Source: Mesostigma viride
Taxonomy: Eukaryota; Streptophyta; Mesostigmatophyceae; Mesostigmatales; Mesostigmataceae
Assembly (NCBI GenBank): GCA_009746045.1
Contig: RPFO01000156.1
Coordinates: forward strand, 6,350,947-6,414,946
Direction: 5' to 3'
DNA: 64,000 nt
The position numbers and the translations under genes are program-made. Every line of letters begins with the position of its first letter. Position 1 is the stretch's first letter. Below, piece by piece: positions 48,113 through 59,072 of this stretch. The notes under the pieces were generated by a model, which had not been told where the DNA came from, did not search any database, and saw only the letters and a program-made list of their open reading frames with translations.

Positions 48113-48390
48113 CCGCTGAAGGCCGGTCTTCATGCGCATGATGCTGCACAGGCTCCGCGCCGCGCTGGACCCACACCTGGGTGAGTCTCAGATGGGTTTC
48201 CGTCGTGGCCGTAACACTACATCATGGGTGTATTTGTCGCGCGCTGGTTGATGGAGGAGGTGCGTCGCATTTGCCCTGATGGCTTTCCGCTGGTCTTCAT
48301 TAATTTTGTTGACTATATCAAGGCTTTCGATACGGTCCTCTGGGAGGCTCTTTGGGCCATCCTAGCTTTGGATCGCGTGCCCCCAGCGTT
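48113..48390 (+). pseudogene. LINE reverse-transcriptase fragment (motifs before and including A)
   Basis: GESQMGFRRGRNTTSW is the QxGFRxGRST-type block ahead of the palm. FINFVDYIKAFDTVLWEALW is motif A with the first catalytic aspartate. There is a frame change between the two near 48220-48225. Cut off at 48390 by the next retroposon. No YxDD block remains. Confidence 0.75.
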
Positions 48391-48510
48391 TAAGTTAAGT
48401 AAGTGAGTACTTGCGTGTCATGCACAAAGGCATGCCACGGAGTACTATGCTAAAATCTCATTAGAAAAATAATTACACAAAAGTTTAAACAAATATCGTC
48501 TGCATCATCT
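48391..48510 (-). mobile_element. SINE-like retroposon with (CTTA)n tail, copy 2
   Basis: Nearly full length on the minus strand, starting GATGATGCAGACGATATTTG and ending in a decayed CTTA tail at 48391-48406. Flanks CCCAGCGTT (48382-48390) and CCCAACCGTT (48511-48520) look like a diverged target duplication. Confidence 0.75.
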
Positions 48511-48525
48511 CCCAACCGTTGAGCA

Positions 48526-49050
48526 CTAGATGGGGATGTAATCCTCGTCCGAGCTGTCCTCTACTGTAATGGCAGAGGAGGCGGTAGTGTAGCGGCTACC
48601 CTCAGGACCAACAACCTCGACCTGCGGACTTCTACCCTGGCTAGCAACGGGCCGCGGGGCCCGTGGGGAGAAAACAGGAGCATACCCCTCGGGAAGGTGC
48701 TTATCGCAGATGGCAGCCCATGTCTCCTTGTCAATCATGCGGGCGCGGAGTACGGATAGTCCCAGAAGCCCTGCATCTTCAAGCAGTACTGTGTCACATA
48801 GGTCCGTGAGTCGTGCCGCGCCGGTGCCCGGCGCGCGCAATTTTGCCAGTGGTTTGCGATGGGACAAGAAGGGGACCCTCACCATAGGAGGATCGAGGTG
48901 TCTACCTGGTTGGCCCGTCTTAAGCCCCCCGGCAGGGCCCACATCGGTATTCACCTGGTCTGTGCGGGCAAGATGGCCGGCAAAGAGGAGGCGGCGGTGT
49001 CGGATGGTATGGGTGACAAGAGGGAGCGTTTATTGCTGCCATTCGCCGGC
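48526..49050 (-). pseudogene. LINE ORF2 C-terminal fragment on the minus strand
   Basis: Reading from 49000 leftward: LFAGHLARTDQVNTDVG, then LKTGQPGRHLDPP, then CDTVLLEDAGLLGLSV and a Ser/Asp-rich end SSDEDYIPI with a stop at 48526. It is colinear with FVGHLARTSQVDTTLG and RLGQPGRH at 37230-37320, so it is the same or a sister family in inverted orientation. Its extended C-terminus differs. Confidence 0.65.
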
Positions 49051-49537
49051 TGTATGCATGAGGGATCACAGGCAGTAGTGCGGACTGCGGAGGGCACCAC
49101 CCCACGATTTCCCCTTCACCACGGGTTGTGGCAACGTTGTGCCCTGTCCCCATCCATTAATTAATTAATTAATCGGTGAAAATCTAAAGTCGAAGTGAAT
49201 TTTAGCTAGCCAATTTTGAGAATTTGAGAACTGGGGACTACCTAATCGGGGTAAAATTGGCCTAGTTGTTGAAAGTCTGGCAACAGTAGAAAACAGGCGG
49301 AGAGGCGCAGTGCTAGTCTTTGACAACTGAATCTGGCTCCGTCTGCAGACCAGAGGTAGCTCGAGCCTGCCGTTATCTTTTCCGCGTTTTCGAGTTGAGG
49401 AAGATCTGCATATCCATGGGCCATGGATTGATAACTGCGAACACGAATAGGCTGACTGGGTAGTCTACAGATGAAAAGAGAGAGCATGGATGGTTAGGAA
49501 AATAGTGAAAACATGAAGTGAAAAAATTAGAAGTTAA

Positions 49538-51236
49538 CCCCTAAATGGGCGGAAATGCTGCCGATAAATCGGCAGTAACTCACCTATTTTGTAAACCAGC
49601 CCCTGTACAACCTAGCAATATCCAATGGCTGTCCTTGGGGGGCAAGCATGTCCATGAGTTGCCCTAAGCCATGATATATCACAACCTCACATATATTCAT
49701 CGTAGGCCATGTATAACTGCCGTCAAAGTCAGGGGGGTCAAGACGAGCGTTTTCATTTTTGGTAGAATGTGCATTTTGAATTATGTTGTAAGAGCTAGGC
49801 ACCTACCACTTCAGGGATGATAAACAATTAGTTCCTGAACAGTTTGAGCCATTGGGGTCATCATTTGGGTGGGTATACCAGCAGTTACACCCAGTACAGC
49901 CCATAGGGGTAACGTTGGTAAAAAGCAACCAAGGGGGTAGGAGTGGGCATACTACCTACTAATACCTACTAATATGGCCCCCAACCATGCCAAACAATAC
50001 ATTTCCCTTCCACAATGATGGGGAAACATAACTGCATCATCACACTGCCCTTACATGGCACCTATGTGCAGGTGCCACCTTGTCCATGCACGTAGGTAAC
50101 GTGGTACGGATACCCTACGCAAGGCATGCATTCTAGGAGGCAGCCACCAACAAACTAGTGATTTTAAGCCTATTTCAGCCTGCCCTAGCAAGGATAAACT
50201 AGGCCTAAGCTGCTATAGCTTTCCAGGTGATGGCCAGCACACCTGGTGGCACATGCTGACAATGGGAAGCTTCTACTCACCGGTTACATGCTTGATGATG
50301 CCACAGAGACCAGCCAACTGCCTCACACTCATGCAATATGTGTGTGGGAAATGTATAACAAACATATATGGAGGTATTCAAACCCATACAGCCTCTAAAA
50401 CTTATCACCATCACCCTGTGGCAGGTCAACTGACTGAGGGAAGCATCTAAGAAGGGTGTTTTAGAAAGGGGCCAGGCCAGGGTCAAGAAAGAGCATGAAT
50501 AATGCAAAAAGAATGTGCTACACAAGCTAGAACGTATATATAAACGTAAAACATCGATAGGAAAACGATGCTTAAGCTTTACCAGGCATGGATGGCGTTA
50601 CCTTGGCCCAGGCGGTGGCCGCAAAATGGCGCATTTCGGCACACCAAAGTTGTGCAGCATGGTCGCTGGATTCGGCGATTTCTGGCCACCCTTGCACGTT
50701 TACGACTAATATGTATCATAAAAAGTACAAAGAAACCGATATATCCTTTAAAATACGCCGGAAAGGTATTGCTGTCAACGTTTCTATCGTCCGGCCTGAT
50801 CGCAGTTTTTTCCAGCAAGAACGCTGCCGACACCTATCAAATGGCATTCCCGCGAACCAAAAATTGGCCTGTATGATCTTTAGGACGTATAAAATCAATA
50901 TCCTAAGTTTGGCCAGAAAATTCGAACGCAAACGTAAATGCCATGCGTGGGCGCAAGCCGCCATGGCCAGGTCGTCGTTTTCCGGAATGCACGTTGTACG
51001 TGAAAAAGTACCCTGACCCCTTGTACTTTGACGGTCTGGAACACCTGTTAAACTTGGTCAAAATATAGCAAACCCTAGTATCATGTTCTGGAGAAACTTA
51101 TAAACTTTCATTCTTCTCAGCTAAACGTTTCCTAATTCCCAATAGTATTCTCGCAAACTGGTCCCCCGAGTAGGTGCCGACAAATCGGCTGTAAGTCACT
51201 TTTTGGCGGAAAATCGGCAGCAAGACCATTTAGGGG
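49538..51236. mobile_element. Non-autonomous piggyBac-like DNA element (TTAA target site)
   Basis: TTAA flanks both ends (49534-49537 and 51237-51240). Terminal inverted repeats begin CCCCTAAATGG and share GCTGCCGAT after a short unlike spacer of 8 versus 4 bp. Each end has a small subterminal hairpin with CCGA/TCGG arms. TTAA duplication and CCY-starting termini are hallmarks of piggyBac elements, though Kolobok elements also use TTAA. The 1.7-kb interior has one open frame of 142 codons (50588-51016) without recognisable motifs and no transposase. Confidence 0.72.
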
Positions 51237-51326
51237 TTAAGAAAGATAATAGTAATGATAAAGAAGAAACTGAGCACATGATGGCCATGCAAGAATTGGA
51301 ACTTCTAGAACCCTAGAGCTATGAGA

Positions 51327-53600
51327 ATAGATATCTTGGGCAAAGTGATCTGCCGCCGTAAGGCGCCCGAGCTCCGTGCCTTTTTCTGCCCGCCCCTCGC
51401 AGCGGGTGAGACCTCGGTGGCGGCCCAGCTGGGGGTGACGACTAGTCCAGGCGGGGCGGATATATCCTCATCCATTCGGTGCAGGCCTACCTCGAGGCCC
51501 ACCCCACCCACGCTGTCGTCAAGGTCGACTGCCACAACGCGTTCAACAGTCTGTCCCGCGCCAGCATGTTTGCGGCAGTCATGGATTCCTTCGAGGACTT
51601 GTACGCTTGGACAGCCGTGCATGTGCTACGGCCAGCCCGGCCAACTGGTTCACATCATGGAGGACGGCACTCGCGGCGGCCTGCTGTCGCGGTCGGGCAC
51701 CCAGCAAGGGGACCCCCTGGGACCCCTGTACTTTGCCGCCCCCCTCCAGGGTTGCCTCCAAGCGGTCCATGCTGCCCACCCGGCGGTCGCTATTCAGGCC
51801 TACTTGGATGATATCTACCTTCTGGGCCCTGTGCCGGACACCACCGCGGCTCTGCTGCATGGCACTGCAGACCGCGGTGGCCGACATCAACCCGCTCCAG
51901 TTGACCCTGGCCAAGTGCGCGGTGTACTCGCCCCAAGGTGATTGCTCCGGCTTTCCGCCCCAGCTCTTGGGCCGGGACGAGCGCCTCCATGGGTTGGATG
52001 TCCTCGGCGTTCCGGTTGGCGACCCCGCGTTTGTCATCGATGCTCTGCGGGCCGCCCTCGAGGCACGCACTGAGGTACTGCCCTTGATTGCGCGCCTTCA
52101 TGATTCGCAGACCAAGGGTCTGCTTCTGTGGTTTTGCGCTTGAGCACCCTCGCGTCGTTCACTGGCTCCGGGGCGCTCTTCCGGCTCAGGTCCGGCTGGC
52201 CGCCGAGGGCCACGATGAACGCATCCAGTCGGCCTTGGCGCAGCTGGTCCCGGGCCCCGACCTCCCGCCACATGCTATTCGCATTGCCTCCCTGCCTGCA
52301 CGGATGGGTGGCTGTGGTCTGACTCGTGCCGCCCGGCTGGCCCCAGCAGCATTTTTGGGCTCCGTCGCTCAGTCGTGGGCGGAAAGCTGCCGCCGGGCTC
52401 CTGCCCCTTCTGGCAACGGCAGCGCCTGACCTCCTGGACCCCAGCAGCCCTTTGCCCTTCGTCACCGCCATCCAGGAGGCCTATGCTGAGATCCAGCAGG
52501 CCTGTTCTCCCGTCCGTGCCGCTCAGGCGGTACAGCGCCACCTCCCTCGCGGCACTCCCTCGGTCGCCTCCGTTCAATCTCCCGCCGCATTCCCTGCTCG
52601 CGTAATCGATAAACACCAGAAAACCTACGCGGGTATTCTGCACACGGCTGATTGGATGGCTCTTTTCGCGGACCTCAACGCCCAGGGACGTGCGTGGCTG
52701 TTCTCGCTTTCCTTGCGGAGTGTGGGCTCGGCGTACCTTCGTGCTCTTCCCATGGCCCCCCATTCGCCTTGGCTCCCAGCCCGACTACTCGGTGGCGCTC
52801 CGGCACCAGCTATTTGCCCCGCAGCCTCTTGTTCCGGCCGGGCGGCCTTGTGGTAGCTGTGGGCAGCCGCTGGATCCCACGGGGACTCACTACCTTGCCT
52901 GCATGGGGGGCCAACAGAATCAGAATTGGTATTTGTATTTGCACACTGTCCTCCTGACGGTGGTGCTCGCCATGGTTCGGTCGGTTTCCCCCCACGCGAA
53001 CATCCGGTCCGAGGATGCGGATGGCGCTGCCTTCTTTTCCCCCAACCGGCACCGGCCTGACATCGTGGTGCTGGACTTTGAGGGGGGTGGCCGGCATCTG
53101 CTTATTGACGTTTCGGTGGCGCGGCCCTTGGCTCTTAGCCACGTGGATGGGGCCTCCCTCACGGCAGGTTAAACGGCGGACCGGACGGAGCGGGCCAAGC
53201 TCCTGGCCTACGGTGACGTCAGGCACCATCGTGTGGTGCCCTTTGTCCTGGAGGAGTTTGGGGCCATGGGGCCCCTGACCTCCGCCTTCTTCAAGGAGTG
53301 TTGCCGGCTCCGGGAGGACCGGCTGGACCTGGAGGGCCAGCGGGCCCCATGGTCGGCGCGGACCTGGACGTCATATTGGCGTCAGCGCTCAGTTGTCGGT
53401 GGCGCTGACTCGGGCCATGGCTGACATCATGCTCCGCCGTACGCGGGCTGATTTTGCGGTGCAGCAGGGCTATTAGGTTCCTCCCGTTAGGCGTTTCCAT
53501 TGGTCTTATCGTAGTATAGAGCTTTGACATGGCTCTGTATATAGGTTTATAGCTGGGCGTTTGCTTTGGTTTAAGTGATTTCACTCTGCTGTAAGTAATT
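51327..53600 (+). pseudogene. Degenerate LINE ORF2: reverse transcriptase, zinc finger and endonuclease-like C-terminus
   Basis: Across several frames: HAVVKVDCHNAFNSLSRASM (motif A, 51513-51570), SGTQQGDPLGPLYFA (motif B, about 51694-51740), QAYLDDIYLLGP (motif C with YxDD, about 51797-51832), then thumb sequence LGVPVGDPAFVIDALRAALE. Downstream are LPARMGGCGLTRAARLAPAA, a CX2C-HX3C finger (CGSCGQPLDPTGTHYLAC, about 52849-52902) and RPDIVVLDFEGGGRHLLIDV (53053-53112), which resembles restriction-like endonuclease domains of some LINEs. The product would reverse transcribe element RNA at a nicked target. At least five frameshifts and a stop at 53170-53172 make it dead. The 5' end abuts the TTAA element and lacks ORF1. 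This family differs from the GAEAWTL one. Confidence 0.8.
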
Positions 53601-54034
53601 ATATTTTTAATAGATATCTTCCGCACATCTGAACCCGGTGATGCCAGATCTCCTTTGCGGCCGTTCCGAGCTTGGCACTGGATTCGTTGTCCACATCGTC
53701 GCGTCGCTGCCGCAACACGATGTTTTCTGGCATCCGCGGGCTTTTGGTTCCCGCCGCACATTTGAAAGTGCTGTCCTCCGGCTTTTTTGCCTTTGCACCG
53801 TGTGCAGTTCAGTTCTTGGACGTTTGGAATCATGGCATGGCTAACGTGATGACTGACTAGCTAGACCTTTTCAGTGGTTTTCCATTTGCGGGTATTTCCT
53901 CGTAAATGGTGGGAGAGCGATCGCAGCAATGGTGCTCACCACTAGACACTCCCGGCCAGTTAGGCTCGAAACACACGCCCTGATCAAGCATGCTGTTTCC
54001 GGCCACCGTCTAGGTCATCTAGTCGCTCCACACG

Positions 54035-54200
54035 TAAGCCAGCCATAATTTCAATGCACAAGGACTATACACATTTCCATCACCATTCATCTTCATCATC
54101 CTGAACGACTCGAAAACGCGGAAAAGATAACGGCAGGCTCGAGCTACCATGGTCCGGATTCTCCCGATTTCTGGCCTGCGCTGGTTGTCTCTTTGATCTT
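54035..54200 (+). repeat. Dispersed repeat, inverted partner of 57665-57815
   Basis: Shares ATTCATCTTCATCATCCTGA, GGCAGGCTCGAGCTACCATG and GATTTCTGGCCTGC with the reverse complement of 57665-57815. Partial copies sit at 49325-49400 and 38375-38470. This is a multi-copy interspersed sequence of unknown class. Confidence 0.75.
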
Positions 54201-54213
54201 GGATCTCCAGGAG

Positions 54214-54328
54214 GGATGATGCAGACGATATTTGTTTAAACTTTTGTGTAATTATTTTTCTAATTAGATTAGCATATAGTACTCCGTGGCATGCCTTTGC
54301 GCACACGCAAGTACTTACTTACTTACTT
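54214..54328 (+). mobile_element. SINE-like retroposon with (CTTA)n tail, copy 3 (full length)
   Basis: A perfect 11-bp target duplication ATCTCCAGGAG (54203-54213, 54329-54339) defines the ends. Starts GGATGATGCAG and ends (CTTA)4. At 115 bp it is short for a SINE, and no box A or B is visible, so it could be a 3'-end-only derivative moved by a LINE. Confidence 0.85.
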
Positions 54329-54674
54329 ATCTCCAGGAGTCCAGGTGCCCATCAAGTCACGGAATAAACAAGCCCCCGTTTCCATCCTCATGTCGCACCG
54401 TGCGAGCATGACCAGGATGCAAGGTCGCCGGCCAGGCACGCCACGGTCAACCCTCCCGCCAATTTACCAGCCTCACACGCCTCCTGGCCCGCCTTGAGCG
54501 GGATGAGGCTCCGTCGACACGCCGGCGACCCCATCCTGGACAGCTAGACGGAGACGACGCATATCCGCCCTGAAAGAAAGACTCCATGCGTTGACAAGCA
54601 TTAAGGGGACGTGGCGCGCCGAATATTTTCCGCGCGAAAAAATTCGCGGCACCGGCCGTACCGTGAAAAGTGGG

Positions 54675-55440
54675 TGCTCCGTGCGCGCACCACTTGCGGA
54701 AGTGGCCATGGCGACTGCGTTTAGGCGAAACTAGCAATGTAGGGCAAGAGAAATGCCAAAAAAATGCTTGGATGTTGAAGACGATGATTTAATGATGTTG
54801 GATTGCGGCGGCAAGTGGCTGGTTTACAATATCGCTGCTTTCTTTTACTGCCATCGGCATGGGGGGACATCTGCATTTTTTGGTCGCGCGGAATAAAATA
54901 GAATTCGTGATTGCGGCAGTAAATTCTCAGTTTTGGGGGTATTTTTGACCGTGAAGGATGCATTCATATCGGTAGCATCGAATTCTAAACCGAACGGGTG
55001 CTTTTTGCCACATTTTCGGCCATTCTCGGTAAGTATTTTTTCGTGCCTGCGCAGTGCATGTCGGAACCTTCCATGGAAGAACGGCCGTTGTTGCGCGCCT
55101 GGGCGAGGGATCTACGAGGGCAAGGTATAGACTTGTGGCGACTGTTATCTACTATCAGTTCTTTCTTCGAAGAGCTCATCGTTCGAAGTTTGTTGCGTTC
55201 GTTTTGGTCAGTTTCCGCCAGTTAACTCTCCGTTGCTTGCCGTCGTGTTGACGAATACCTGGCAGCTTTAGCTTGTTTTCGTTGATGTCTTGATCAAATC
55301 CGCTTCAGTCTCAGCCGATAGATCCTAGGGAAGGCGTAAGGGATTTCATAGCACGTGTTCTGGCAAGGATGTTGTGCGTATGGACGCTTCTTGTTGTGTG
55401 ATAGTGACGCACCCTTTCCTCGCAGCGGCATCACAGCGGT
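54675..55440 (+). repeat. Dispersed repeat, copy 2 (pairs with 3240-4010)
   Basis: GTGCGCGCACC, GCCATGGCGACTGC, GCCATCGGCA, GCGCCTGGGC and GCAGCGGCATCA recur in order and at similar spacing to copy 1. No termini with inverted repeats or duplications could be fixed. 55441-56410 shows no supportable gene. Confidence 0.6.
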
Positions 55441-56410
55441 CAGAAGCTGAACGGCCGCCACTGGTTTCTTTGCATTTTATCGTGCAGGGAAGGAATTTTT
55501 TAAATCGACGATCATGTTGGAGATATTGCATTTGTGTGACTGCATGTAGATAGCTGCCATCCTTGGTTTATTTGAGCTTTCCTTGTTATGATGATGTGAC
55601 AAGACAGCAATGTTGCTGAGCCAACCATGGTTCACATGGTTGACTGCATACAAGCTTTGTATGCCATGATCTCCTTGGTTCCTGCCTTCCATAGTTCCAG
55701 TTTGTTGCCCATGTCGGGTAGGGCAGTTAAGGAGTTGTTGCTGTGTTGGTAAGCTTGGTTGGCATAACCCTTACAATCTAACCTGGGAGAAACATAGAAA
55801 ATGCTGGTAATGCATGTTAGTGCCATCATCATTATTGCTATTCACGTACTTAGAAGTCTGGCCATGCTTGAGGGACGGTGAAGGAGTATGAGGTGCGTGG
55901 CCACCCCTTTGTACTTCACAACATATTCAGCATGGATTTGATCCATGTTGATGGCATGTAAAGTGTGATTGTGTTTACTTGCTTTCTGAGTGGTCCTTAG
56001 CGCCTTGTCAGGTAGTGAGTGGTCGTCTAGGAAACCCATCAGTGCGTGCCACAGTGACCCCCAACCTTGAGCATGTGTCGTCATCAGTGTGCTAGAGTTA
56101 ATTATATGTGCTTTTGATCATAGATTTGCTGAGTTCTTGGCATGAAGTTTACAAGGTAACCTTGGGTAGAGTATAGTGTATGCTCTCTTGGCATGTATGC
56201 CTAGCGATCGTGTTGCTATGCTTGCGCTGGCAAGGTTGGCCATGCCGAGGGCAGGTGAGGGCAGATGTGGTGCCTAGCCGTTTGCTTATGTTTTGTGATC
56301 GAGTGGGGCATGCTTTCTGGCTTTTTGGATGGAAAACAGCATGCCTAAGTGGCCATATACAAAGAAACCCCCCTGAAGCTTATGTTCAGGTTTTAGCACG
56401 CATAACCTTA

Positions 56411-56798
56411 TTACTTGAGCTAGACTTGTCGGAATTACCTGTGTTAAGGGTGGCTGCCACGACGTGATGCAAAGGGAGGGGCAGGGGGACGATGGGGAAG
56501 GTAGTAGTGATGATGAGAATGATGTTGATGATATTCCTTGCCTTGCATGTGCGTCCCCGGATGAAATTGACGGTGTCCCTTTCCTGCTGTGCAGCACATT
56601 CGGGTGCAAGGGAGGACTGCATGGGTGCTGCGCTGACCCCCCGTTGACTAAGGAGCCCAAGGGGGATTGGTTTTGCCCTGCCTGCCTTGTGCAGGATGCT
56701 AACAAGGGCTGATATAGTGACATTTTCTGTTTTAGCGGGCATTTTTCTGAAAACACGTCTGACGCAATAACTTGAGCTAGACTTGTCGGAATGACCTG
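56411..56798 (+). repeat. Direct repeats flanking the PHD-finger frame
   Basis: CTTGAGCTAGACTTGTCGGA with ATNACCTG following occurs at 56411-56441 and 56768-56798, 357 bp apart and 29 of 31 bases alike, on either side of the PHD reading frame. Confidence 0.7.
56467..56712 (+). CDS. PHD-finger protein (81-aa frame or terminal exon)
   Basis: The frame starts with an acidic stretch (GDDGEGSSDDENDVDD, residues 7-22) and then a complete C4HC3 PHD zinc finger: CLAC, LLCSTFGC, LHGCC and WFCPAC in order, with the usual Trp two residues before the last Cys pair (residues about 25-74). PHD fingers read histone tails, especially the H3 N-terminus, in the nucleus. The acidic lead and the short length suggest the last exon of a larger chromatin protein, but I find no convincing upstream exon. 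The ATG at 56467 is simply the first in frame. Flanked by direct repeats, so it may have been captured by a mobile element. Confidence 0.55.
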   Translation: MQREGQGDDGEGSSDDENDVDDIPCLACASPDEIDGVPFLLCSTFGCKGGLHGCCADPPLTKEPKGDWFCPACLVQDANKG

Positions 56799-57394
56799 GG
56801 ACTTGGAACACTGCTGTCCCCCTGTTAGCCGGAATTTTTGTTGATTTTGTGGCCTTATCGGAAGTGTTTATGATATGTTTATTCCCAATGTCCGGTAAAA
56901 AATGACCTGTTTTGCGGGAAAATTAATAACTGTTCAAGGTTTTGCCATTTCCATGATGTAAATAGCTCAGCAAGCTACAAACTCAGGGAACTATATGGCC
57001 TTGATTTTTGGTAGCCAACAAATAAGTGCATTGGCTGGGGCATACCCAGCCCTAATTAGCGTCTTTTGCTATTTATAGCGCATTATTGGCGTATATATGG
57101 GGGTAGTACCCCCAACAAGTGCATGGACAACTCACTAGAGATGTTATTTAGTGCCCCCAATCATAATTCAGCATAGTGCAAATGAATTTCAAGTGATATT
57201 AGCATATGTCAGATTTTTTGGTTTTTGGGGTGCCACCTCCCCTTAACCCGAATCGCCACCCTCCCCCCCCGCACCCCCTCCAGCCCCACCCCCAGCTCCA
57301 TGCAGCACTACCCTTCTCCCCCCCCCCCCCCCCCGCTAATAGGGCGACGGCCCATTCTTGGTATTGCAAGCTATAACATGTGCGCACCCTCCCT

Positions 57395-57600
57395 GCAGAT
57401 CCTTCTCAAGCGGCGGGCACGTCAACGCGTCCACGCGCTGATCGCCTTGTGTGCCGACAACAAAATGTTGTAGATAGCTGTTGTAGATAGATTAGACCGG
57501 TAGGACTGTTTGCACCCATCCATCGATCCATCGGGGTAAATGCTCCGTGACTCCCCAACGGGAGCACGAGTCTAATTAATTAATCAAGCCAGTAATTAAT
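57395..57600 (+). pseudogene. LINE ORF2 last codons and 3' UTR, another family
   Basis: LLKRRARQRVHALIALCADN followed by stop, then CCATCCATCGATCCATCGGG, CTCCCCAACGGGAGCACGAG and a (TAAT)n tail. The layout mirrors the LINE 3' ends at 37600 and 47600. A poly-C run lies at about 57317-57335. Confidence 0.5.
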
Positions 57601-57664
57601 TAATCAAGCCAATTAAGCCAGTCAATTAAACTAAATTATAACATGACTCCGTTGGGAGATCATA

Positions 57665-57815
57665 TCAAGGAGACAACCAGTGCAGGCCAGAAATCGGGAG
57701 AATCCGGACCATGGTAGCTCGAGCCTGCCGTTATCTTGTCCGCGTGTTCGAGTCGTTCAGGATGATGAAGATGAATGGTGATGGAAATGTGTAGCCGTGT
57801 GCATTGAAATTGGAG
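57665..57815 (-). repeat. Dispersed repeat, inverted partner of 54035-54200
   Basis: Reverse-complement match through CAGGCCAGAAATCGGGAGAA, CATGGTAGCTCGAGCCTGCC and TCAGGATGATGAAGATGAAT. 57816-58990 is unique sequence without a gene I can support. Confidence 0.75.
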
Positions 57816-58996
57816 ATCATATAGCACATATCGTAGCCAATGCCATGTGCATGAATAAATTCGTGAACTCGATACTACACATTCTGCGAATCCAGTACTA
57901 ATGATAAGACCAGCTCATCAAGGGGTCCATAATCAGGCATACGTACCTCTGTCACACATCATAATTATCAAGGGTAGTAATGGACAGACGGTGGACATCC
58001 TCCAACTAAAAGCCAATAAGGCTTGGTTGCTGGGGTGACATTTCCCAAGATCCATGCCTCCAATTTCAGCTGGTCCAGCTACGGTCCAGGGTAGCTAGAC
58101 ACCATGCTCTGTGGACGCAGTTGGCATGCGTAGGCAATCCATTCGTGGATAAGTGAGGCCATACGGCATACACATGGCTCTCCCATTTGAAGGGCAGGGC
58201 TCCCGTACCAAAACCTAGGTCGAATGCAATCTGTGTACTACTATGACAAAGAGGTGATGAATGAGACAACGAGAGGTATGGCCGTGTGTGGCTCCCCAAG
58301 GGAACTGTATGACTAATTAATTAATGCCGTGTACAGCCTAGAGATCGTACCACGTGACCACGGCGGCTTTACCATAATTAACACGCCCACATCAGAACTA
58401 GACAATCGTACTAGGCTTTTACGAATTCAACCGTGCACATGTGCAAGCCCGCAGTCCACCCTGCAATGCAACAGACATGACCTTGCGCTTGCTTACCACA
58501 TCCACCTGTGCTTGCTAGCCCAACTACACATCAAGGAGACAACCAGCAGACTACACATAATTGCATGTGAAACAGAGGAAACTATTTGCAATGACGCGCG
58601 GACCATAGCCAAGGCATCCAGCGGTGATAATTATATAAGAACAGCGGTGGCATATCAGGTTGTCTATTTGATATCGTCGAGGCAAGCAGCGGTGGCAGGT
58701 TACCATGGATTTTCAGACATTTCCTCTTGATTAAGCGTGGCTAGCCACACACGCCCTGGGGCATCCGCCACATCACACCTTGCACCTCACGTACTAAACA
58801 TACCTTGTCTCACGTAATGGTCAAAACACATGCCTCACCTCTACAGCATGCAGTTTCAGACCGTTTTGCAGTGCACGTTGAGGCGACGATAATCAATGAA
58901 TTCTGCAGGCTCGTGGGGCGATGGGGATGGCAGTCGCTCTGCCCGGGCCGTAGGCTGGTTAACGTACGCAGACTGAACGGCTGAAGGACGGTAGAA

Positions 58997-59072
58997 CATG
59001 CGGTAAGCTGAACGCAGGTGGGCTGAACGCAGGTAGGCTGACGGCAGGTGGGCTGAACAGAGGTAGGTCCAA
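58997..59072. repeat. 17-18-bp tandem repeat
   Basis: Four imperfect units of GGTRGGCTGAACGCA. 59073-60770 has several open frames on both strands but no recognisable domain, and I call nothing there. Confidence 0.7.

Noticed and set aside
50588-51016. 142-codon frame inside the TTAA element
   Set aside because: No motif, no transposase-like triad, and open frames overlap on the other strand. Noted only in the element entry.
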